Part shown: piece after piece, positions 43,856 to 52,743 of the stretch
Layout of the letters: each line of letters starts with the position of its first letter
Position numbering within the stretch: the first letter of the stretch is position 1
NCBI RefSeq assembly: GCF_043555985.1
Contig: NZ_JBIGIC010000020.1
Location: 14,483-78,482 of the forward strand
Direction of reading: 5' to 3'
Source: Pelomonas candidula
Lineage (GTDB): Bacteria > Pseudomonadota > Gammaproteobacteria > Burkholderiales > Burkholderiaceae_C
Length of the DNA stretch: 64,000 nt
Translations under genes and position numbers: made by a program
The notes under the pieces: generated by a model
The model's input: only the letters and a program-made list of their open reading frames with translations
Database searches by the model: none
Told to the model about the DNA's origin: nothing

Positions 43856-46450
43856 TCAGAACTTGGCTCGCACGCCGATGCTGTAGCGCGCACCGTTCTC
43901 GTAGACACCGATGGGGATGCCGTCCGCCGTGTTGGAGCGGATCACCTCGTTGTTGAGGTTCACCGCGCTGGCGTAGACGGTGACCTTGTTCGTCACGTCC
44001 CAGCTGGCCGAGGCGTCCCACTGACCGTAGGCCGCATTGACGACCTGGCCGCCCATTTCCACGTCGCCATAGCTCTTGGAGCGGTAGTTGTAGGAGATGC
44101 GCAGGCTGATCGGTCCCTGCTCGTAGTAGCCGCTGAAGTTGAACTGGTCGCGCGAGTTGCCCAGCACCTTCAGGTGCGGCTGACCGGCAACGGCACCGGC
44201 GGTGGCGTCGGTGTACGTGTAGTTCACGACGGTGCCGAAACCGGTGTGGCCGAAGGGCTGCTGCCACTGCAGCTCCAGGCCCTTGATGTCGGCGCCGTTG
44301 TCGGCGTTGTAGGGGCGCTCCACCGTCAGCGTCTCGCTGCCCACCACCTCTGACTTCGAGGCCTTGTACGTGAACGTGTCGAGCTTCTTCACGAAGAAGG
44401 TGCCCGACAGCAGGGCGGCATCGGCGTAATACCACTCGGCGCCGAACTCGGCCTGGCGGGCATGCACGGGCTTGAGCAGCGGGTTGCCGGCGTAGGCCTT
44501 GGTCAGCACGGTGCCGTCACGGCGCAGGCCGGGGCTGAGCAGGTCGAAGGTCTGGCGGGCCATGGTCTTGCCGATGGCGCCGCGCAGCACCACTTCCTTG
44601 CTCAGCTCGTAGGTGGCGTTGAGGTTGGGCAGCGCGTCGGTGTAGGTGTTCTTCACGCTGGTGGGCGAGAAGCCGCCGCTGGCGTTGCCCAGGAAGCCTT
44701 CAGACGTCTGCTCGGTGCGCACGATGCGCAGGCCGAAATCGCCACGCAGCTTGCCGGACGCGAAGTCGGCCTTGCCGTACAGGGCCGAGATGCGCTCGTG
44801 GATGCGGTAATCCTCGTTGGGCACATCCTTGTACGTCATGGCCTTGTCGTACATCGGGATGCCCTTGCTGGCGACGAGCGCGTCGTCAAACCAGGCGTAC
44901 TGGGTCAGCGCATCCGACGTGGCCGCGGCCTGGCTCAGCAGCGGCGAGGGGCCGGTGGACAGGTCAGCCAGCGAGAACGACTGCCAGCCCGTCGAGCCCG
45001 GGCCGGCCGTGCCCTGGGTGCGCTGGTTCTTCAGCGTGTTGTCGCGCAGCTTGGCACCGAACTTCACGTCGGTGATGAGGCTGCTGTCGATGTCGAGCGT
45101 GACGTCGCCCTGGGCGTAGTTCTCCTTGCCCTCCATGCGGCGCACGCGGTCGTCGCCGGACTTGAGCGTCAGCGCCTTGGGGTCCAGCGGGTTGATGTCG
45201 AGGTACTTCACGCCGTAGTGATCCGGCCCGAGGCTGATGGTGGTGCGGGTGTCGCCCTCCATCCAGAAGTGGCGGTCATGCGAGCTGCCGCCTTCGCTGG
45301 ACGTGGTGCCCAGCTGGCCGTGGAACCTCCAGTTACCGGCCTGGTAGCTGCCATCGAGGTCCGCCACGCGGGACCTGACGTAGGACTCGCGGTAGATGGG
45401 CTCGAAGGACACGCCGGTCTTGGGGCCGACGGTGCCCCCCACCAGCGCCTTGCCGCCGTCGGACGTGCTGATGAACTTCGGGTCGGTGACGCTGATGACG
45501 CCGCCCACCGCCAGGCCGCCGGCCTGCCAGAGGTAGTTCTGGTTGTTGTTGTTCATCTTCATGTCCGAATCCATCAGGTTCAGGACGATGTCGGTCGCCG
45601 GGTTGGGCTGGAACTGCAGCGCCAGGTTGGTGGTCGTGCGCTCGCGCTCCTGGCGGAAGATGGCGGAACCGCCGCCCCAGGAGGCATAGGCGTTCGTGAC
45701 GTTGCCGTTCTGGTCCTTGACGTCGTACTTGCCGTCGGTGAAGTTCTCCAGGCCGTCACGCCGCATGTGGCGCTTCTGGCTGCTGATGGCCAGCAGCACG
45801 CCGAAGGTCTTGTCGTCGTTCTTCCAGTTCAGCAGGCCCGACAGCTGCGGGTCGGTCTTGCCCGGCAGCTTGCTGTACATCGCCTCGGCCGAGGCCTGCA
45901 CGGTGAGCTGGTCCTTGAACGCCAGCGGCTTGCGGGTCTTGACGATGACGAGGCCGCCGATGCTGCCCTCGTCCAGATCGGCCGACGGGCTCTTGAACAC
46001 GTCCAGGCTGCCGACGATCTCGGACGGCAGCACGTCGTAGTTGAAGCTGCGCGTCTGCGGCTCGTTCAGCCACCACTCCGACGACGCCACGGCCTGGCCG
46101 TTGAGCTGCGTCATGTTGAGGTTCTTGTCCGTGCCGCGCACGAAGATGGCCTTGCCCTCGCCCCAGATGCGGTCCACCGAGATGCCGGGCATGCGCTGCA
46201 GCGAATCGGCCACGTTCTTGTCGGGGAACTTGCCCACGTCCTCGGCGCTGATCGAGTCGACGATGTTGCCGGACTCGCGCTTCTCGGACAGGTTCTTCTT
46301 CAGCGTCGCCCGCACGCCGCGGATCTCGACGGTGTCGAGCTGCTGCGTCTGGGGCGCGGCTTCCTGCGCCGCGGCGCCGAATGCCATCGCGCCGAGCGCG
46401 AGGCCGATGAGGTGGGGCAAGAGGTTCTGCTTGAAATGAGGCTTGGCCAC
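43856..46450 (-). CDS. TonB-dependent receptor, Caulobacter type
   Basis: 864 residues from a GTG at 46450 with AGGAG seven bases in front; a TTG six codons upstream is less likely. Signal peptide ends FGAAAQ. Plug domain from TVEIRGVRATLKKNLSEKRESGNIVDSISAEDVGKFPDKNVADSLQRMPGISVDR (the Caulobacter-type TonB-dependent receptor pattern), followed by a 22-strand barrel ending SIGVRAKF with a terminal Phe. Receptors of this class usually take up oligosaccharides. A FucP-type sugar carrier follows on the same strand. The exact substrate is not readable. Confidence 0.93.
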   Translation of the reverse strand: MAKPHFKQNLLPHLIGLALGAMAFGAAAQEAAPQTQQLDTVEIRGVRATLKKNLSEKRESGNIVDSISAEDVGKFPDKNVADSLQRMPGISVDRIWGEGKAIFVRGTDKNLNMTQLNGQAVASSEWWLNEPQTRSFNYDVLPSEIVGSLDVFKSPSADLDEGSIGGLVIVKTRKPLAFKDQLTVQASAEAMYSKLPGKTDPQLSGLLNWKNDDKTFGVLLAISSQKRHMRRDGLENFTDGKYDVKDQNGNVTNAYASWGGGSAIFRQERERTTTNLALQFQPNPATDIVLNLMDSDMKMNNNNQNYLWQAGGLAVGGVISVTDPKFISTSDGGKALVGGTVGPKTGVSFEPIYRESYVRSRVADLDGSYQAGNWRFHGQLGTTSSEGGSSHDRHFWMEGDTRTTISLGPDHYGVKYLDINPLDPKALTLKSGDDRVRRMEGKENYAQGDVTLDIDSSLITDVKFGAKLRDNTLKNQRTQGTAGPGSTGWQSFSLADLSTGPSPLLSQAAATSDALTQYAWFDDALVASKGIPMYDKAMTYKDVPNEDYRIHERISALYGKADFASGKLRGDFGLRIVRTEQTSEGFLGNASGGFSPTSVKNTYTDALPNLNATYELSKEVVLRGAIGKTMARQTFDLLSPGLRRDGTVLTKAYAGNPLLKPVHARQAEFGAEWYYADAALLSGTFFVKKLDTFTYKASKSEVVGSETLTVERPYNADNGADIKGLELQWQQPFGHTGFGTVVNYTYTDATAGAVAGQPHLKVLGNSRDQFNFSGYYEQGPISLRISYNYRSKSYGDVEMGGQVVNAAYGQWDASASWDVTNKVTVYASAVNLNNEVIRSNTADGIPIGVYENGARYSIGVRAKF

Positions 46451-46639
46451 GTAGGTGCTCCTGGGCAACGTTTTTTGTCGGACAACAAGCGGCCTCGCCT
46501 GGGGCAGGAACCCTCAGGCTGGGCACGTCTCTGGAAGGCCGGGCTGCGTTGTCTCTCGGTCGTCAGCCGCGGGCCAGTGACGGCAATCTAGCGGCGGCGA
46601 CTGAAGCTGGAGCGGCGCGTTGCGCTTTGTTGGACTTCA

Positions 46640-46664
46640 TTGCGCCGACGTTACGTTGGCGCAA
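46640..46664. repeat. 12-1-12 inverted repeat between fahA and the TonB receptor gene
   Basis: TTGCGCCGACGT and its near-complement (11 of 12 positions) flank one base. It starts 8 bases after the fahA stop and 190 bases before the receptor start, both on the minus strand. It is either the fahA terminator (no T-run follows) or an operator for the receptor gene. Confidence 0.5.
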
Positions 46665-46671
46665 GACAGGG

Positions 46672-47904
46672 TCAGCTTGCGGGCGTGATCACGCCGTCGC
46701 AGGGCCCGAATCCGATGCGCCGGAATCCGGGTTTCTCCGCAAATGCACGCAGGCCCAGTTGGTCGCCATCGAGCATGAAGGTGCGCTGCTCGCCGCCCGG
46801 CAGCGTGATGGGCTGCTTGCCACCCAGCGTCAGCTCCAGCAGCGAGCCGGCCTCGTCGGGCGCCGGGCCGCTGATGGTGCCCGTGCCCAGCAGATCGCCG
46901 GGCTGCAGGTTGCAGCCGTTGCTGGCATGGTGGGTCAGCATCTGCGCCAGCGACCAGTAGGCGTGGCGCAGGTTGGAGCGCGAGATGCGCGCGGGCTCGG
47001 CCATCGCGGGCGTCTTGAACCAGACCTCCAGCTCGATGTCGAAGGCGGCGTTCGCGCGGTGGGCTGGCGAGTCGAGATAGGGCAGCGGCTGCGGGTCGTC
47101 GGCGGGCCGCGTGAACGGGATGCGGAACGGCGCAAGCGCCTCCATCGTGACGATCCATGGCGAGATCGTCGTGCCGAAGTTCTTCGCCAGGAAGGGCCCC
47201 AGCGGCTGGTACTCCCAGGGCTGGATGTCGCGGGCCGACCAGTCGTTGAGCAGCGTCAGGCCGAAGGCATGCTCGTCCGCCTCGTCGATGCCGAACGGCT
47301 CGCCCAGCGCATTGCCCGGGCCAACGAACAGGCCCAGCTCCAGTTCGCAGTCGATACGCGCGCTCGCCTTGAAGACCGGCGCATCGGCGTCCGGCGGCTT
47401 GACCTGGCCCTTGGGCCGGCGCAGCGCCGTGCCGCTGACGACGATGGAGCTGCTGCGACCGTGGTAGCCGATGGGCACCCACTGATAGTTGGGCAGCAAG
47501 GGGTTGTCGGGGCGGAACAGGCGGCCGACGGCGCGGGCGTGGTGGATGCCCGTGTAGAAGTCGGTGTAGTCGCCGATGCGGCAGGGCAGCGTGAACTCGG
47601 CCTGGGCCTGGGGCACCAGCCCGACTTCGGGCGCGCCGGCCTTCAAGGTTTCGAACAGCCGGTGGCGCAATGCGCGGCGCTCGCTGCTCGGGCGGGCCAT
47701 CAGCGCGTTGAGATCGGCAATGCCCCAGGCGCTCAGATCCAGGATCTGGTCGCCGATGCCGACGCCGACCCGCCAGGGCTCCAGCGTGCCGGCACGGCGG
47801 AACGAGCAGAACGGCAGGTTCTGCAGCGGGAAGTCGGTGGCGGGGTCGTTGGCGGATGCGACCCAGGACAGGGCCGCGGCGTCGTGGGTGTGGTCGATGG
47901 TCAT
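46672..47904 (-). CDS. fahA: Fumarylacetoacetase
   Basis: 410 residues. It splits fumarylacetoacetate into fumarate and acetoacetate, the last step of homogentisate catabolism. Landmarks: the N-terminal domain LQNLPFCSFRR, the metal/catalytic segment DYTDFYTGIHHARAVGRLFRPDNPLLPNYQWVPIGYHGRSSSIVVSG, LLNDWSARDIQPWEYQPLGPFLAKNFGTTISPW and GTGTISGP. The ATG overlaps the hmgA stop (ATGA). A maleylacetoacetate isomerase gene, needed for the step between, is not in the window. Confidence 0.96.
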   Translation of the reverse strand: MTIDHTHDAAALSWVASANDPATDFPLQNLPFCSFRRAGTLEPWRVGVGIGDQILDLSAWGIADLNALMARPSSERRALRHRLFETLKAGAPEVGLVPQAQAEFTLPCRIGDYTDFYTGIHHARAVGRLFRPDNPLLPNYQWVPIGYHGRSSSIVVSGTALRRPKGQVKPPDADAPVFKASARIDCELELGLFVGPGNALGEPFGIDEADEHAFGLTLLNDWSARDIQPWEYQPLGPFLAKNFGTTISPWIVTMEALAPFRIPFTRPADDPQPLPYLDSPAHRANAAFDIELEVWFKTPAMAEPARISRSNLRHAYWSLAQMLTHHASNGCNLQPGDLLGTGTISGPAPDEAGSLLELTLGGKQPITLPGGEQRTFMLDGDQLGLRAFAEKPGFRRIGFGPCDGVITPAS

Positions 47905-49184
47905 GCTTTGAACTCGTCTTTCAGGCCCTGCCAGCAGCGGGCGTAGGTCGTCTCCAGCGGCGCCTCGTGCAGCGCCCAGGCCGTAGGCTTGAGCGGCCAG
48001 CGCGTCTCGAACATGAAGGCCAATGTGGCGTCCAGCTTGTGCGGCTTCAGGTCGGCGTTGCTGGCCTTGTCGAAGGCCTCGGTGTCCGGCCCGTGCGGCA
48101 CATAGCTGTTGTGCAGGCTCGCGCCACCGGGCTTGAAGCCTTCGGGCTTGGCGTCGTACTGGCCCAGCACCAGGCCCATGAACTCGCTCATCACGTTGCG
48201 GTGGTACCAGGGCGGGCGGAAGGTGTCCTCGGCCACCATCCAGCGCGGCGGGAAGATGACGAAGTCGACGTTGGCCCAGCCGGGGGTGTCGCTGGGGCTG
48301 GTCAGCACCGTGAAGATGCTGGGGTCCGTGTGGTCGAAGCTGACGGTGTTGATCGTCATGAAGCGCGACGTGTCGTAGCGGCAGGGCACGAGGTTGCCGT
48401 GCCAGGCGACGACGTTGAAGGGGCTGTGCGCCTGCGTTGCGCGCCACAGCCTGCCGCCATAGCGCTTGACGATCTGGTAGTCGCCCTCCTCCTGCTCGTG
48501 CCAGGCCACGGGCGCCTCGAAGTCACGCGCGTTGGCCAGGCCGTTGGAACCGATGGGCCCCAGCTCCGGCAGGCGGAAGGCGGCGCCGTAGTTTTCGCAG
48601 ACATAGCCGCGCGCCGGCACGTCCAGCGGATCGACCTTGAAGGCCATGCCGCGCGGCAGCAGCGCGATGGAGCCTGGCGCAACTTCCAGGCGACCCAGCT
48701 CGGTCGTGATGAGCAGCCGCCCCTGCTGCGGCACGATCAGCATCTCGGCATCGGCATTCACGAGCGCGCGACGGCCCATCGAGTGCGACGCGACGTAGGC
48801 CAGCGCGCCCATGCCATGCAGGCCAGGCTCGCCGTTGACCGCATAGCTGCGCAGGCTGTCGACGAAGTCGCCGTCATCGTGCAGCGGCGTCGGTCCCCAG
48901 CGCAGCGGGTCGGGCGAGGCGCATTCGCCTTGCGCGGCGCCGCTCTTCCACCGCGGATGCGCCAGCGGCTCGTAGCCACCGACGACGACCGACGGCTGGC
49001 GGCGGTACATCCACGTGCGCTGGTTGTCAACCCGCGGCGCGGTGAAGGCGCTGCCCGACAGCAGCTCGGCGTAGAGCCCATGAGGCGCGCGCTGCGGGCT
49101 GTTGCGGCCGATGGGCAGCGCGCCGGGGTGGGCTTCGCTGCTGTGCTGGTTGCCGAAGCCGGTGAGGTAAGTCAGTTCAGTCAT
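47901..49184 (-). CDS. hmgA: Homogentisate 1,2-dioxygenase
   Basis: 427 residues. Cleaves the homogentisate ring to maleylacetoacetate with Fe(II) and O2. Family landmarks: LTGFGNQHSSEAHPGALPIGRNSPQRAPHGLYAELLSGSAFT at the N terminus and the iron ligands His/Glu in FRPPWYHRNVMSEFMG and His in NSYVPHGPDTEAF. It overlaps the upstream DUF2783 gene by 8 bases and fahA by 4, forming a tightly coupled minus-strand operon under an IclR regulator at 52006. Confidence 0.96.
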   Translation of the reverse strand: MTELTYLTGFGNQHSSEAHPGALPIGRNSPQRAPHGLYAELLSGSAFTAPRVDNQRTWMYRRQPSVVVGGYEPLAHPRWKSGAAQGECASPDPLRWGPTPLHDDGDFVDSLRSYAVNGEPGLHGMGALAYVASHSMGRRALVNADAEMLIVPQQGRLLITTELGRLEVAPGSIALLPRGMAFKVDPLDVPARGYVCENYGAAFRLPELGPIGSNGLANARDFEAPVAWHEQEEGDYQIVKRYGGRLWRATQAHSPFNVVAWHGNLVPCRYDTSRFMTINTVSFDHTDPSIFTVLTSPSDTPGWANVDFVIFPPRWMVAEDTFRPPWYHRNVMSEFMGLVLGQYDAKPEGFKPGGASLHNSYVPHGPDTEAFDKASNADLKPHKLDATLAFMFETRWPLKPTAWALHEAPLETTYARCWQGLKDEFKA

Positions 49185-49389
49185 GGTGTTCGTTGTGGGC
49201 CGCGACGAAGGCCTCGCGCAGCACCTCGCGGTCGCCGATGTGGTTGCACAGGATCAGCGTCAGCCGCGCCAGCCAGTCGACGGCGGCCTCGTCGGCAAGG
49301 CCGGCCTGCGCGGCGATCAGTTCGGCGTAGAAGGCATCCGCCTCGCCGCCGAAATTTGGGGTCAGGGTCAATTTCGTGGTCGTCGTCAT
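49177..49389 (-). CDS. mhaB: DUF2783 protein, MhaB-like small coupling protein
   Basis: 70 residues, no signal or membrane helix; central NHIGDREVLREAF and acidic/hydrophobic helices. DUF2783 proteins occur almost only between hmgA and a flavin hydroxylase gene. In Pseudomonas putida U a protein of this size, MhaB, is the coupling partner of the 3-hydroxyphenylacetate 6-hydroxylase flavoprotein MhaA. Here both its ends overlap its neighbours (ATGA with the hydroxylase, 8 bases with hmgA), which supports the same role. The assignment is by context and size; the motif evidence is limited. Confidence 0.75.
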   Translation of the reverse strand: MTTTTKLTLTPNFGGEADAFYAELIAAQAGLADEAAVDWLARLTLILCNHIGDREVLREAFVAAHNEHHD

Positions 49390-50960
49390 GACAGCCTCCC
49401 GTGGGCCCGCGCGAGCGCCATCCGCAGCGCGTCGGCGTCGAATCGATGCCAGCGCGCAGCGACGACGCCGTCGGGCCGGATCAGGTGCACGCTGCCCGGC
49501 CGCGCACCGTAGCGCGCGGCGGCCACGCCGTCGGCCGGCAACGTGATGGCGCGCACACCCACCGCGGGCGCCGGCCAGCCGAAGCACAGCAGCAGGAACT
49601 GGCCGAACTGCTCGCTGAGCCAGCCGCCCTCCAGCGGCGCGTCCGGCGCGGGGCAGCCGGGCGACGGGCCGGCCGACCACGGCTCGGCGTCGGGCGTGCT
49701 CAGCGGCGAATCGACATGCTCGGTGGGCAGGGAGAGCCGCCCGCTGTTGACCAGCGGCCGCGCGAAGGCCGTGTGCGCCGCGAGATCCAGCGCGGCCTTG
49801 CGCAGGCGCAGGCTCAGCGCGCTCTTGGGGCTGATGAAGTCGGTGGCGCGCGTCGAGTGGCCGATGTTGTCATCGGCCGCCTCCAGGCGCTCGAACTCGT
49901 AGCTGTCCAGCAGCACGTCGTCGCCCTCGCCCTTCACGACGGCAGCCAGCTTCCAGCCGAGGTTGTCGGCATCCTGCACGCCGCTGTTGGCACCACGCGC
50001 GCCGAAAGGCGACACCTGATGCGCCGCGTCGCCCGCCAGCAGCACGCGGCCCACGCGCAAGCGCTCGGCGCGGCGGCAGCTGAACTGGTAGATGGACGAC
50101 CAGGCCAGCTCGAACCGGTCGGTGTCCAGCATCGCCGCCACGCGCGCCCTGATGCGCTCGGGATCGCGCTCGGCCTCGACGTCGGCATCGCGGCCCAGCT
50201 GGAAGTCGATGCGCCACAGCCCGTCGGCCTGCGCATGCAGCAGCACGGACTGGCCACGGTGGAACGGCGGGTCGAACCAGAACCAGCGCTCGGGCCTGTC
50301 CGGGTCCAACCCACGAGGCCGCGCGCCGGCGTCCAGGCGCACGTCGGCAATGAGGAAGCGGTCCTCGAAGATCTGGCCCGCAAAGCGCAGGCCCAGCAGC
50401 GTGCGCGTGGGGCTGCGCGCGCCGTCGCAGCCGATAACCCAGTCGGCGCGCATGTCGAACAGGCCATCCGGCGTGCGCACGGTCAGCGTCACGCTGTCGG
50501 CATGCTGCTCCAGGCCGATCAGCTCGTGCCGGCCACGCAGCTCGATGCGCTGCTCCAGCTGCACCGCGCGCACGAGCCGCGCCTCGACCTGGTCCTGCTG
50601 CAGGTTCACCATCGCCGGCATCTTGTGGTCGCTCTCCGGCAGCAGGTCGAAGGCATAGGCCTCGCGCTCGCCGTGGAAGACCCGGCCGCGATGCCAGCGC
50701 ACGCCCTCGCGCGCGACGGCCTCGCCGACGCCGAGGCGGTCGAACACCTCCAGCGTCTTCTTGGCCCAGCAGACGGCCCGCGAGCCCTCGCCGATGCGGT
50801 CGCTGTCGTCGATGACGACGACCGGCACGTCGCGCTTCGCGAGGTCCAGCGCCAGCGTCAGCCCCACCGGGCCGGCGCCGACGATGACGACCGGGCGGCG
50901 CTGCGGCAGGCCGGAGCGTTGCTCCAGCGTCTGGTGGTAGGGGTAGCGAGGCAGATCCAT
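49386..50960 (-). CDS. mhaA: FAD-dependent aromatic hydroxylase, MhaA-like
   Basis: 524 residues, class A flavoprotein monooxygenase of the PHBH/MhpA type. FAD motif VVIVGAGPVGLTLALDLAKRDVPVVVIDD, the DG motif VIGCDGARSPTRTLLG and the GD motif VLLAGDAAHQVSPFGARGANSGVQDADNLGWKLA; a thioredoxin-like C-terminal part ends the protein. The closest contextual match is the flavoprotein subunit of 3-hydroxyphenylacetate 6-hydroxylase, which makes homogentisate, the substrate of the neighbouring hmgA. It could alternatively be a related 3-hydroxyphenylpropionate-type hydroxylase. Confidence 0.8.
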   Translation of the reverse strand: MDLPRYPYHQTLEQRSGLPQRRPVVIVGAGPVGLTLALDLAKRDVPVVVIDDSDRIGEGSRAVCWAKKTLEVFDRLGVGEAVAREGVRWHRGRVFHGEREAYAFDLLPESDHKMPAMVNLQQDQVEARLVRAVQLEQRIELRGRHELIGLEQHADSVTLTVRTPDGLFDMRADWVIGCDGARSPTRTLLGLRFAGQIFEDRFLIADVRLDAGARPRGLDPDRPERWFWFDPPFHRGQSVLLHAQADGLWRIDFQLGRDADVEAERDPERIRARVAAMLDTDRFELAWSSIYQFSCRRAERLRVGRVLLAGDAAHQVSPFGARGANSGVQDADNLGWKLAAVVKGEGDDVLLDSYEFERLEAADDNIGHSTRATDFISPKSALSLRLRKAALDLAAHTAFARPLVNSGRLSLPTEHVDSPLSTPDAEPWSAGPSPGCPAPDAPLEGGWLSEQFGQFLLLCFGWPAPAVGVRAITLPADGVAAARYGARPGSVHLIRPDGVVAARWHRFDADALRMALARAHGRLS

Positions 50961-50967
50961 GACAGGG

Positions 50968-51936
50968 TCAGGCACCTTCGAGGGCCTTCCACATCTCGAC
51001 GTCGCGCTCGGCGGTCCAGATGCGCGGGTGCACCATGCCGCCGGCTTCGTCATAGGCTCGCGTGACGTCAAACGGCATGCAGTGGTCAAAGATGACCCAG
51101 TGGCCGTACTTGGGCCGCAATGCCGCCATCGTGCGCTGGTAGACGGCCTTCAGTTCCTCGCCGGACTTCACGCCCGATTGCACGGCGGCGTACAGCTCGC
51201 TGACAAAGGCGCGCGTGCCGCTCAAGCCTGCAGCCACCTGCTCCGCGCCCTTGAGCGCCGGCCCGCGGCCGGGAACGAGAGCCGCGGCGTTCAGTGCAGC
51301 GATGGCGTCCAGCGTCGCCGGCCAGTCGGCAAAGTGCGCGTCGCCGCAGTACGGCGTCGCATCGAACTCGACGAGGTCGCCGCTGAACAGCACGCGCTCC
51401 CCGGGCAGCCAGGCCACCGTGTCGCCCGCCGTGTGGCCGCGGCCGGGCGAGAACATCTCGACCTTGACGCCGCCCAGGTCCAGCGTGAGTCGGCCGTTGA
51501 AGGTCAGCGTGGGCCAGGTCAGCCCGGCCGGCACGGACTCGACATTGCGGAACAGCCGTGGGAAGCGGCCGATCTCGCTGGCCTTGTCCTGCTCGCCGCG
51601 CTCCCGGATCAGCGCCAGCGTCGCCTCGCTGGCGATGACCTGCTCCAGCCCCTCGGCCTTGAACGCGCTCGCGCCCAGCACGCGCACCGCGTGGTAGTGG
51701 CTGAGCAGCACGTACTTGATCGGCACGTCCGACACCTCGCGGATGCGTCGGATCACATCCGCCGCCATGACCGGCGTGGCCTGGGTGTCGATGACCATCG
51801 CCGCGTCACGGCCGATGACGATGCCGGTGTTGGGGTCGCCCTCGGCGGTATAGGCCCAGGCGTGCTGGGACAGGCGCTCGAAGGTGACCCGCTTCTCTTC
51901 CAGGTCGGCTTGCGAGGCGAAGGCTTTGACAGTCAT
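50968..51936 (-). CDS. MBL-fold protein with altered HxHxDH motif
   Basis: 322 residues, metallo-beta-lactamase fold: NTGIVIGRDAAMVIDTQ strand, SHYHAVRVLGA in place of the usual HxHxDH, SPGRGHTAGDTVAWLPGERVLFSGDLVEF, and the late His in IFDHCMPFDV. His80 and His82 are kept but the Asp and His of the motif are Val84 and Arg85, so one of the two metal sites is probably lost. First gene of the minus-strand homogentisate operon; possible roles are thioester or lactone hydrolysis or repair of a pathway by-product. Function is not assigned. Confidence 0.8.
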   Translation of the reverse strand: MTVKAFASQADLEEKRVTFERLSQHAWAYTAEGDPNTGIVIGRDAAMVIDTQATPVMAADVIRRIREVSDVPIKYVLLSHYHAVRVLGASAFKAEGLEQVIASEATLALIRERGEQDKASEIGRFPRLFRNVESVPAGLTWPTLTFNGRLTLDLGGVKVEMFSPGRGHTAGDTVAWLPGERVLFSGDLVEFDATPYCGDAHFADWPATLDAIAALNAAALVPGRGPALKGAEQVAAGLSGTRAFVSELYAAVQSGVKSGEELKAVYQRTMAALRPKYGHWVIFDHCMPFDVTRAYDEAGGMVHPRIWTAERDVEMWKALEGA

Positions 51937-52005
51937 GCGGGTCTCCCACGTTGGTCCGCAAATTTATCTCATTACAAATCAATTCAGCAATATAGAATTT
52001 TTTGC
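51937..52005. promoter_or_regulatory. AT-rich divergent promoter of the homogentisate operon and its IclR gene
   Basis: The 69 bases between the two divergent starts are strikingly A/T-rich compared with the surrounding genes, with TTATCTCATTACAAATC near the middle and TATAGAAT close to the regulator start. Both promoters and the regulator operator should lie here. No exact palindrome longer than 6 bases was found. Confidence 0.5.
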
Positions 52006-52743
52006 ATGAACGACGCCAAGGCCACGAGCAAGGAACCGAGGGGCATCCAGAGCATCGAAGTGGGCGGCCAGCTGCTGCTGGCGCTGGCCCACCACGGCCG
52101 GCCGATGGCGCTGAAGGACCTGGCTCGCGAGGCCGGCATGGCGCCGGCCAAGGCTCACCCCTACCTGGTGAGCTTCATCAAGCTAGGCCTCGTGGAGCAG
52201 GACGGCGGGAGCGGCCCTTACGGCCTCGGGCCGCTGGCGCTGCAGCTGGGCCTCATCAGCCTGCAGCAGTACGACCCCGTGCGGCTGGCCACGCCGGTCA
52301 TCGAGGAACTGGCACTTCAGCTGGGCCACACGGTGGCGATCGCCGTGTGGGGCACGCGCGGCCCCACCATCGTCCGCGTGGCCGAGGGCCCGACGCCGGT
52401 GCACATCAGCATGCGCCATGGCACGGTCATGAGCCTGGCGGGCACGGCCTCGGGCCGGCTGTTCGCGGCCTGGCGCGCGGACGAAGCGGTCGCGCTTGGC
52501 GAACCCCTGCCCGACGCCACCACCCTGGCGGCGGTGCGCGAGGCCGGGCTGGCCACGTCCCGCGACGGGGTCATCGCTGGCGTCAGCGCGGCAGCAGCGC
52601 CGGTGTTCGACGCGGCAGGCCGGCTGGTGCTGACGGTCACCGCCATCGGCCCCAGCGCCAGCTTCGACACGTCACCGGACGGCGAGCTCGCCACGACGCT
52701 GCGCGACGCTGCGGCACTGCTGTCCCGCCGCCTCGGGCATTGA
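52006..52743 (+). CDS. IclR-family regulator of the homogentisate operon
   Basis: 245 residues. Winged helix near residues 15-70 (GGQLLLALAHHGRPMALKDLAREAGMAPAKAHPYLVSFIKLGLVEQDGG), then the effector domain with GPTIVRVAEGPTPVHISMRHGTVMSLAGTASGRLFAA and a final TLRDAAALLSRRLG helix. In pseudomonads HmgR, also IclR-type, represses hmg genes and is released by homogentisate; the same logic is likely here given the divergent position. The ATG at 52006 is fixed by the AT-rich upstream sequence. Confidence 0.9.
   Translation: MNDAKATSKEPRGIQSIEVGGQLLLALAHHGRPMALKDLAREAGMAPAKAHPYLVSFIKLGLVEQDGGSGPYGLGPLALQLGLISLQQYDPVRLATPVIEELALQLGHTVAIAVWGTRGPTIVRVAEGPTPVHISMRHGTVMSLAGTASGRLFAAWRADEAVALGEPLPDATTLAAVREAGLATSRDGVIAGVSAAAAPVFDAAGRLVLTVTAIGPSASFDTSPDGELATTLRDAAALLSRRLGH

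Noticed and set aside
44462..46591. Open frame of 709 codons opposite the TonB receptor
   Set aside because: Shadow of a clearly homologous receptor gene, with repeated His/Gln/Arg/Val runs.
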